From: Echiichthys vipera
Taxonomy: Eukaryota > Chordata > Actinopteri > Perciformes > Trachinidae
Length of the DNA: 64,000 bases
Reading direction: 5' to 3'
Assembly (NCBI GenBank): GCA_963691815.1
Contig: OY829665.1
Coordinates: forward strand, 21,663,406 to 21,727,405
Position 1 is the stretch's first letter. Each line of letters opens with the position of its first letter. Positions 56,599 through 64,000 of the stretch are shown in pieces. Below the pieces are notes generated by a model, which saw nothing but the letters and a program-made list of their open reading frames with translations, did no database searches and was not told the DNA's origin. A program made the translations under genes and the position numbers.

Positions 56599-59500
56599 TC
56601 ACTCATTAGTCAACCACTTACACACTGTCTGTGCATCCTCTTTCTTTGCTGGTACGGCTTCTACCCATCCTGAAAATCTATCATAGATAACCAACAAGTA
56701 TCTAAAACCTCTGCATGCATCAATCATGTCTGTATAGTCAATACATATCTCCTCTCCTGGCCCTGTCAATTTTGGACGAGCCCCTGGGTGAGGTGAAAAT
56801 GTTGGCGCTACATTATAGGTGTTACAAATGGGGCATGATTTCACTTTGTTTTTTATCATAGCTGTCATGAATGGATGCCACCATCCTTCCATAGTATTCT
56901 GCATTTGTCTGGTTCCCTCATGTGTTGGTCCATGTGCTTCGTCCAACAGAGAGGGCGCCAGTGAGGATGGTAACACTGGTTTCCCTGTCTGTGGACATCG
57001 AAACAGTCCTTCTGCATCTTTAACTGCTCCTCTCCCTATCCACATGGATCTTTCCTCTGGCGAGCCTTCTTGCTGGAGAGCTACTAGCTGATTGACTGTC
57101 CATCTTGGGGATAATGGCTCTGTTAATTCTGACTGCATCATTAGCAATGGTACTCTATACCCTGCTGCTTTCTTGGCCGCAGCGTCTGCCGCTGCATTTC
57201 CTGCTGCTGTGTCTGATTTCTCTGTGCTGTGACCTTTACATTTTACTACCGCTAGTTCTGCTGGTTTCATAAGAGCTTCAGTCAGTTTCCTCATCTCCTC
57301 CTCATGCTTAATAGGCAGACCTGAAGCTGTCACAAAACCTGCTCTCTCCCACTCTTTTAGCTGACAATGCACTGCTGCACATGCATACGCTGAGTCTGTA
57401 TATATGTTTACTCTCTTTCCCTCACCATGGTTACAAGCTGCTGTCACTGCCATCACTTCCGCTAGCTGAGCTGACGGTTTTTCTGTCACTTCTCCTGTAC
57501 TCAGTGTCTTAAACTTTCCCTGATCTTTGGTAACCACTGCCCATGCTGCGCTTAGTCCTCCATTATCTTTTCTGAAACAACAGCCGTCTACATACAAGTC
57601 CATGTCTCGTCGGTCCAATGGTCTTGCATGCAAGTCAGGTCTCACTTTAATGGCTTGCGCTGTCAGTGGAATGCAGTCATGTGGGTTTTTGTCATCTGGA
57701 ACTGCTAAACAGCTCGCTGCATTAATTCCTTCGTGTGTGTACGTTATGTTTGGCGCAATTAAGCTGTCCTCTACTTTCCTCAGTCGAGAGCCTGATAGAG
57801 TAAAAACGGATGATGAGATTAACGCTATTACACTATGTCTGGTCAAAATTTTAAGTGGATGCCCTGCCACTAGGTGTTCTACTTTCTCTAGGACTCTTGC
57901 TAATCCTGCTGCATGTCTCACACACGGAGGCTGTCTCAACTCCATGTGATCTAATGGTGTGCTTACATATCTCAGTACTGCTCTCCCTTGTGGTGTTTTC
58001 TGGTATAGTACTGCATTCATTGTCCCGTCTTTCTCTGATGTGTCTAGATAAAATGGTTCTTTGTAGTCTGGAGTCTGTAGAGATGATGCTAACGCCATCT
58101 CTTGTTTGAGTCGTATGAACGCTTCTTCGGCCTCCATAGTCCAGTTCAAAATCTCCTTCTGATTTCTCATCCCTGCTTCTAAGACCATTCTTCTCAATGG
58201 GCCTGCTTTGTTGTTATAGTCTGGGATGAAATGTTTGCTGTATCCTGTCAGTCCTAGGAAGCTCAACATTCCTTTCACGTCCACTGGTTTTGGATGTCTT
58301 AAAATCGTCTCTCTGTGTGCTCCTGAGAGACTGGTTCCTTCTCCGGTTATCCATCTCCCTAGGAACTGCACCTGTGTTCGGCAACACTGGAGTTTTTTCC
58401 TCGAGGCTTTGTAGCCTGTTTTAGCTAGTGCTTTTAACACTGATTCTGTCGCTTGTAGGCAATGTTCTGCATTGTCTGATGCTATCAACAGATCATCTAC
58501 ATATTGTAGACAAACAGTATTCTCTGGGAGTGCTACCTCCTTCTTTAAATGCTGATTTAACACTTTGTTGAACACTCCGGGTGAGAGATTCATTCCTTGT
58601 GGGTAACATGTGTATTGATATCTCTGTCCCTCCCATGTGAATGCAAAGTATTTTCTTAAATCTTGTTCCAGGGGAATGGAAAAGAACGCACTAGCCAAGT
58701 CTATTACTGAGAAATGGGACATTTCCCTAGTGAGTTCTGCTAGTGCTGTGTGTGGGTTTGGAACGGGAATAGGAGGGGTTTCTATTCTTCTGTTGACTAA
58801 TCGAAGGTCATGTGCCATCCTGAAAGTGCCATCTGGTTTTGGGACTGGTAGAATAGGAGTGTTCCAGTTGCTGTCGGAGGGTTCCAACACTCCATTCTGT
58901 TTGAGTTCTTCTATGGTTTTAGTTATGGTTTCCTTTGCTTTTACATTTGTAGGGTACTGGGGTACCCACACTGGCGGTCCTGGTTTTACCTTGAATCTGG
59001 GTGGCTCCGTCGGTTCACATCGTCCCACGTCATTCTTTCCCTGTGCCCACACTGTGCTAGGTATTCTTCCTAACATGGTTTCTGTCTGTTCATGATCTGT
59101 ACTTTCCCTGCCATGTGTTCTTGTAATTACCTTTTTCTCTAATTCTGATTGTGAGGTGGTGTGATGAGTGATCTTATACACCTGTCCTTCTTTAGAGTAT
59201 GTGACTGCGGGGATTGTGGTTTGTTCCCAGTCCTGTAACTGAGAGGCGGTTTTTACCATGGGCCCTAAATCTTTAGCTTGACTTCCTGTTCCTAATGCTA
59301 AGCTAATATGGGGTGCTGCAGTGTCCCCCATGTTGTACCACTCTGCCTGTTCTGCAGTGAGCAGGACTTGTGCTACTACTCCTTTCTTTGATACATATAT
59401 ACAGTCCGAAGTCAGTGTCCAAGGGGAACCCTCCACTTCCCTAAATTTTTCTTCATACACTTCTTCAGTTTGGGTGCGGTCATAGAGAAGAGTACAGTGA

Positions 59501-60075
59501 GGAACGTCAGGGACGGGTTCATATGGGTGCACTGAGTGAATCCACGGTGTCCATTGTTGATACAGTTTCAAAACATTGGTGATTGGCGGGTCTGGGTCTT
59601 CCTTCAATTGAGCCCAGTAAACGTTGGCCGACTGTTGCTGCTGATCAGGATCTTCCCCTAGGATCCATTGTCCATTGTTACATCTTGAAGTAATTGTCTC
59701 TGAACAGTCTATTTTTACTCCATTAGGGAAATGAACTTGCACCCCCTGTGGGCCACATAGGATAGATGCTTTTAATCTGACTAGGACGTCTCTTCCTAGC
59801 AGTGAGATTGGGCATTGTGGCGAATATACATAGCTTTGATGAAACTGGTAACCAGCTATTTTCGTGGGGAGGGGTTCTGTGAAAGGGAGTGGCATTGGCT
59901 GTCCTCCAAATCCCACCAGGTCTATGGAATATCTGGAGAGCTGTTGACCGAACTGAGGTTGTATCAGAGTCGAATGTGTTGCTCCTGTATCGACTAAAAA
60001 GTTCACTCTTCGTTCGTTCACTTCTCCCCGTAGCAAGGGGTCAGCCTCTCCCCTCGCCCTTGACCCTGGGCACCC
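56599..60075 (-). pseudogene. ERV-B pro-pol (PR, RT, RNase H, IN N-terminal part)
   Basis: Open for 1158 codons after the gag UAG and in the gag frame. Counting from the codon after UAG: retropepsin LVDTGATHS (Asp29); RT with DLASAFFSIPL and the catalytic YVDD (525-528); RNase H with DLYVDGCCF (from 826), TDSAYAC and the GNAAADAAA segment; integrase HHCC zinc module (THEGTRQMQ ... CPIC); and the first catalytic Asp in CIDYTDM (1113). The frame ends at UGA, 56601-56599, inside the integrase core. Otherwise no stop or frameshift is seen, so decay is slight. It would be made as a Gag-Pol fusion by readthrough. There is no separate pro frame. Confidence 0.95.
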
Positions 60076-60078
60076 CTA
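60034..60078 (-). promoter_or_regulatory. Gag-pol UAG readthrough element
   Basis: The gag stop is UAG (60078-60076), followed by GGGUGCCCA. Then GGGUCA (60066-60061) can pair with UGACCC (60042-60037). Gag and pol are in the same frame. Murine leukaemia virus also reads through a UAG with a stem starting GGGUCA eight nucleotides downstream; here the gap is nine. Pseudoknot loop pairing was not worked out. Confidence 0.75.
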
Positions 60079-62430
60079 GTATTGGTCTGGATACCCGGTG
60101 CTTTGGGGCAACTGGTTACCTGGGGCCAGTTGTGGTTGTGGTGGCACATGCTGTTGTTGCTGCTGTGGTGGTGGTCCCCCTCTTGGTGGCCCCCTCTGGT
60201 TTTGTGGACAGTCTCGTGCCCAATGTCCATGACCTCCACACACGAAACACCCATTGTCCCTGGCCCCCGGTGGTCCGCCCCTGCCTCTTCCATAACCTCC
60301 TCGAGGATTAAAGCCTCGTCCTCTTCCTCCTCTATAATGTGATTGTGGTGGGCCCCATGGTCCTGGCGGGTTCCATGGTCCTTGGGGAGGGGGTCCTGCA
60401 TAGAATTGGCCCACAACTGGGGTAACAGGGATGGGGATTCCCATTGGCGCTGGCTCGGCCTGTTGTTGGCTCATCTGTGCTTGTGTCTTCGCTTTGGCTG
60501 CTTGTTTGTGACTTGCGCCTTCCTCTCTAGCTTTTGCTAACTGTAATTTAGTCAGTTGTATTTTCAAATTCTCTACCTCTGTCTTGCTTGCCTCTTTTCT
60601 CTCATCTGCTCTGCGCATGTGATGTTGAAGTGTCCTCATCCATATGTGTAGTGGCTCTGTGTCTGCCCTGGGGTCATCCTCCATCTTTGCCTGTACTTCC
60701 TTATCTGTTCCCTTCATAACGGCTGCTTTAAACATCGATCCCTGTAATGGATCTGACCCTGGATTCATTCCTGATCTCTCCTGCCAGTCTTTCCTGCATC
60801 TCTCCACATAGTCTGCTGGTCCCTCTCCCTCTTTCCTCACAAATGCTACGGTGTGATGACTACCCTGCTGTGGGAATCTTTTCCTCAGGGCTCCTCCGTA
60901 TGCTGTGGCGTGGTGGCTGTAAGGGTCTTCGTTAGGAACGTTGATGGTCCTTGCATCTTTATCCAATTGGTCTGTTGTCCCCAATCCGTATTTCTGTCCA
61001 ATTAATCCTCTCACATCGCCTATGGTAAGTTCTGTGCCTACGGTTAGGCCAGCTAATTTCTGTAACCACATTCCAGCTCCGTCACTAAGTGGTGGTAGTT
61101 GTGCATTCATGTGTTCCTTGTCGGCTAAACTAAATGGTTTATATACTGGTGGTCCTGACTCTTTCGAAAGCACCAGCGGCATCATGCCGGATGCTTTAGC
61201 AACACCGCTACGCGTTCTACATGATACTGGTTCTTCTATTCTCTGTTGAGCTAACTCTAATTCATGTTTGTTTCTTATTACCATTTTCTCTAACCTATTC
61301 ACGTAAGCTTCCACATCCACTACACTACTTTTGGGCCTTCCTGCCCCACCTTTTCCTCTCTCTCTCACCAAGGCCTCCTGTTTTGGTGAGGCAGCGGATC
61401 CTTGGCTCGTACAATCTGACCACATATCTTCATCTTCTCCTTCAACCTCTGAATCTGAACTAGCCACGCTTATTTTCAAACTAATGTGTTTATCTTTAAA
61501 TCCCCCTTTCTTTTTCCCATGTCTATCACTTTCCTGACTCCTATGGTCATAGTCAGAGTCATGATCTGAATGGTCTGAGTCAGTCTCATGTTTGGGTCTG
61601 CATGCTTGGTGTCTGTGAATGTTCGTGTGTGTTTTTTCATTGAAGGGCAGTCTTGCTACCCCCCCTGTTGCTCCCACTGTCTCTTCCTCCAGCTGCTCTC
61701 CGAAGGCCCCTCCTTTCTGTTGTGCCCTCTCATGCCCCCTCCCTTCCTCATCTCGCGCTCCTCTCTGACGCTGTCTCTCCTTCCGCTTTTCCTCCTCCCA
61801 CTGTCTCTCCTCTTCTGTCTGAAGTCTCACCCTCTCAGATTCACCTGTTATTATACTATAATCCTCCTCTCCCATTTTATCACTCTTTTTAATATCCTCA
61901 CGATCTGCGTTTCTTCTCATTCTTACCTTCATACTTCCTTCTGCCTCAATTGTAGGTAACTGTAAAGACAACTCTGGATAAATGCTGCTTGAGGGTGGGG
62001 CTGACGGTGCCGAGACTGGACCTGGATAGGGTGGAGGCCCTGCGTCTGCCTTTTTCTTCTCTACCCTATTTCTCAGCTGTCTCTGTACAACTTCCGCTGC
62101 CATTCCGGCCATATGCAAATCTGCTCTTCGCTCCTCCCTATTTTCTTGTTCCTTCTCCTCCTGTTTTCTCTTATGCCACAACCTACTTAGACTATTATTT
62201 CTATTTCCCACTACTTTTTCACGTGCCTTGTCCTCCTCTAACTGTATAATTTCAATCATATTCTCTGGGTCGCCCTCACCCCAACGTTTACACGTCTTTA
62301 AATACTCCTTCAAATCTATCAATCTGGTCTCCTGTTTCTTTTTATCCCGACAATGAGTAGGCCATCCGGAAATGGCCTGGCCTACTACTCGCTGCCAGTA
62401 TTCATCCCAGCCTAATCCTGGGCCTGTCAT
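60076..62430 (-). CDS. gag: ERV-B Gag
   Basis: 784 codons from the first in-frame ATG (62430); the frame is open ten codons further but only with a GTG. No Gly2, so no classical myristoylation signal. The N-terminal third is followed by a long charged and Pro-rich linker, a capsid-like segment (EGPADYVERCRKDW, MHR-like), a Lys/Glu heptad-like helix (SKTEVENLKIQLTKLQLA), an Arg/Gly-rich stretch and one CCHC zinc knuckle CFVCGGHGHWARDC (codons 728-741, 60249-60208), which binds genomic RNA. Ends in a Pro/Gln-rich tail at UAG. Longer than most gammaretroviral Gags (about 500-550 aa) owing to the linker. No break seen. Confidence 0.92.
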   Translation of the reverse strand: MTGPGLGWDEYWQRVVGQAISGWPTHCRDKKKQETRLIDLKEYLKTCKRWGEGDPENMIEIIQLEEDKAREKVVGNRNNSLSRLWHKRKQEEKEQENREERRADLHMAGMAAEVVQRQLRNRVEKKKADAGPPPYPGPVSAPSAPPSSSIYPELSLQLPTIEAEGSMKVRMRRNADREDIKKSDKMGEEDYSIITGESERVRLQTEEERQWEEEKRKERQRQRGARDEEGRGHERAQQKGGAFGEQLEEETVGATGGVARLPFNEKTHTNIHRHQACRPKHETDSDHSDHDSDYDHRSQESDRHGKKKGGFKDKHISLKISVASSDSEVEGEDEDMWSDCTSQGSAASPKQEALVRERGKGGAGRPKSSVVDVEAYVNRLEKMVIRNKHELELAQQRIEEPVSCRTRSGVAKASGMMPLVLSKESGPPVYKPFSLADKEHMNAQLPPLSDGAGMWLQKLAGLTVGTELTIGDVRGLIGQKYGLGTTDQLDKDARTINVPNEDPYSHHATAYGGALRKRFPQQGSHHTVAFVRKEGEGPADYVERCRKDWQERSGMNPGSDPLQGSMFKAAVMKGTDKEVQAKMEDDPRADTEPLHIWMRTLQHHMRRADERKEASKTEVENLKIQLTKLQLAKAREEGASHKQAAKAKTQAQMSQQQAEPAPMGIPIPVTPVVGQFYAGPPPQGPWNPPGPWGPPQSHYRGGRGRGFNPRGGYGRGRGGPPGARDNGCFVCGGHGHWARDCPQNQRGPPRGGPPPQQQQQHVPPQPQLAPGNQLPQSTGYPDQY

Positions 62431-63410
62431 AGTTATTTCAGCTGTTGAAGTACTATTCACAGGTATTAATTTATTATTTATTCACACACACTCGTTATCC
62501 GGTCAGTGGATCTAGTCCCCAGTGATCCTCCCCTCACTCAAGCTTCTACTCTACCGTGATAGAGCGGAGTGAGACGATGTTAATCACTGGTTTTAATGAC
62601 CAAAAGCCGAGTGTCACAGCCCTGTTATTTATGTACCCCCAGATAAGAGAAGACCAGTGGTGAGTTTAATCGTCAGGCTTTTCTGTGATGTCTGCAACAA
62701 GCTTCTACTGACAGTGTTTCACCATCAGCGGCTACAGACTGGGTGTATCCACCATCACAGAAACCTACTCACACTTTTATCTGTTTGTGTTCTCTATTAT
62801 CCTCGAAACTTCCCACACAACAATCCCACAAATAAACACAGTTTTTAAGTATTTCTTATACTTTGGTTCCCAGAACCTTTAGGTCCCAGACCTACATTTT
62901 TTTTTCTTTGGTTCCCAGAACCTTTAGGTCCCAGACCTATGGTGGCTTTCTAGGCTCACCTAGGGGCTATCCCCCTGTGGCGCTTTTAGTCCTTAATGCC
63001 TAATGTATATTCGAGGGTCTCTACAGCCTCCGGCCTTTCTGCGTTCCCTGAACGTCTTACTGAGCACCGTTTATGCGCCTAGGACCTGTCAGGATTTATG
63101 ATCCCAACACTCCTTTACCTTTTACTTATACTGATTCCAAATCAGTTTAACAGGCCTTTTTTCAATCGTCAGTCCCCCGGCTAAATTTGGATCAAATTAA
63201 CCTCTAGGAAACATACTGACATTCTCCACCAATTTAGATTATAGGCCGAATCACAGTCTTTACTTCTTAAGAAGAATAGGTGACTGCTTACCTTTCTGAG
63301 TGGTGGGCGCCCTTGTGGAGAAGTTCAGTCGGCCCCAGGAGGTTCCCAGTGACTCCGCGTGGTCACCGGTCCAACCTCTGCAGCTCCTTTTGCCCGCTCC
63401 TCCTTGTTAG
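62431..63410 (-). other. ERV-B leader (candidate packaging region)
   Basis: About 980 nt between PBS and gag. A strong splice donor, CAGAAAG then GTAAGCAGTCA, is at 63281-63297; it would serve env mRNA. No long ORF. Contains a tandem duplication with paired hairpins. Confidence 0.8.
62861..62941 (-). repeat. Tandem hairpin repeat in ERV-B leader
   Basis: Two 31-nt copies 48 nt apart. On the minus strand each has AGGTC-TGG-GACCT and GGTTC-TGG-GAACC, two 5-bp hairpins with TGG loops. Position and design fit an RNA packaging or dimerisation element; this is inference. Confidence 0.75.
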
Positions 63411-63412
63411 AA

Positions 63413-63430
63413 TCACGTCCGGGGTCACCA
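63413..63430 (-). promoter_or_regulatory. ERV-B primer binding site, tRNA-Trp-like
   Basis: The plus strand reads TCACGTCCGGGGTCACCA, the 3' end of tRNA-Trp with CCA and one extra C. Avian leukosis viruses use tRNA-Trp. The gap to the LTR end is 8 nt, longer than the usual 2-3. Confidence 0.78.
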
Positions 63431-63438
63431 AGTTTCTC

Positions 63439-64000
63439 TGTAGGAATTTTACACAATACTTTTCAGAATTTCACACCAATCAAAAGGACCTAACAGAGTT
63501 AAATATTGCGTAATTCAAATTCTACAGGAGGCTTTCTGGAGTCAGCAGAGTCGTTGGTAGTTTAGTGCGCCAGCAGGCATTTATTAGCAGAAGGACATCG
63601 GATGATACAGACGTCTGGAGAAATGTTCTATTCTCTATCTAGAGTGACTGTGAGCACACAGTACCCGTGATCAGAGGCAAGAAGTTCTGATATCTATTCT
63701 AAAAACTCCAGCATATAAACTTGTTACAAAGGCGTGGTTATGTGTGCGCTTGTGCGTGCATGTGTGTATTTTTGAAACAGCCGTCAGGACACCTCCATCT
63801 CGACTCCCAGGCGTAGGGGTTCCCTCTGTGTCCACAGGAGTCTTCTTCTTTATCTGTGAAGGAAACAAAACACGGACAGCAATTCTCCTAACTCTTACGC
63901 TATCTGCCAGATGCCTGTTCGAGCGCTGACTAGTTCTTTGTCTTTGTGACCTTGACTTGTTCCTGTGCAGAGAAAGCAGATGCAGATTGAATCAAAAGTT
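63439..64000 (-). mobile_element. ERV-B 5' LTR (562 bp in window)
   Basis: Corresponds base for base, by eye, to 52866-53427. The remaining about 250 bp of U3 and the upstream target site lie beyond the window. Confidence 0.95.

Larger units (their letters stand above)
52866..64000 (-). mobile_element. Endogenous retrovirus ERV-B, near-complete provirus
   Basis: Layout on the minus strand: 5' LTR (cut by the window end), PBS, leader with splice donor, gag, UAG, pro-pol, env, polypurine tract, 3' LTR. Gag-pol in one frame, a single CCHC knuckle, a GPY/F-type integrase end and a CX6CC TM place it among gamma/epsilon-like retroviruses. Two breaks are seen: an in-frame UGA in integrase and a frameshift in env. 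No accessory ORF is recognised. Confidence 0.95.

Noticed and set aside
60082..60342. Plus-strand ORFs opposite gag and pol
   Set aside because: Antisense shadows of retroviral frames; no antisense protein of this group is recognised.

Overview
The window is vertebrate nuclear DNA, most likely from a teleost and probably a spiny-rayed fish. The support is intronless replication-dependent histone genes with the vertebrate 3' stem-loop, U6 snRNA-derived repeats, tRNA-derived SINEs, Rex1/CR1/L2-like and Tx1/L1-like LINEs, Tc1- and hAT-like DNA elements, and retroviral proviruses. No prokaryotic genes or CRISPR arrays were seen. The taxonomic call is inference; no search was run.

Layout. 1-10.7 kb: a tandem array of about 650-670 bp units, each carrying a U6 snRNA-like sequence on the minus strand. 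It is interrupted by a 1.26 kb hAT-like element with an 8 bp target duplication and ends next to a perfect 49 bp inverted repeat. 10.7-17.3 kb: decayed array sequence, two broken LINE copies, an LTR-like segment and a SINE. 17.35-46.1 kb: the histone cluster. From left to right it holds a 38-nt H2B relic with promoter (-), H4 (+), H1 (+), H2B (+), H3 (+), H2A (-), H4 (-), H3 (-), H2A (+), H2B (-) and a frameshifted H1 (-). It is effectively two quintets in inverted orientation, with long related spacers. A probable solo LTR (5 bp target duplication) carrying a nested LINE sits in the left spacer. 46.1-49.0 kb: the 5' part of a plus-strand endogenous retrovirus (ERV-A) with an LTR and a tRNA-Pro primer binding site, inserted in a copy of a histone spacer. 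49.4-50.7 kb: an L2-like LINE 3' fragment. 52.75 kb: one end of a piggyBac-like element. 52.87-64 kb: a nearly complete minus-strand provirus (ERV-B) with LTR, gag, UAG, pol, env, LTR. It is gamma/epsilon-like, its PBS matches tRNA-Trp, and its two LTRs are identical by eye over the 562 bp that can be compared.

How the genes work together. The ten histone genes supply core nucleosome subunits and linker H1 in S phase. Each intact gene ends in the same 16 nt stem-loop, the SLBP/U7 3'-processing signal that replaces a poly(A) tail, and several promoters carry TATA, CCAAT and, for H2B, the octamer. One H1 copy is broken in both its coding region and its H1-specific promoter box. ERV-B carries protease, reverse transcriptase, RNase H and integrase in one frame behind a gag UAG. 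It also has one in-frame stop in integrase and one frameshift in env TM, so this copy is defective as read.

Most worth checking: the U6-like array (conserved catalytic core, shortened 5' stem-loop, retained PSE/TATA-like promoter), the gag-pol readthrough structure, the orphan histone stem-loop, the double lesion in the second H1, and H3 Ser95 in both H3 copies.
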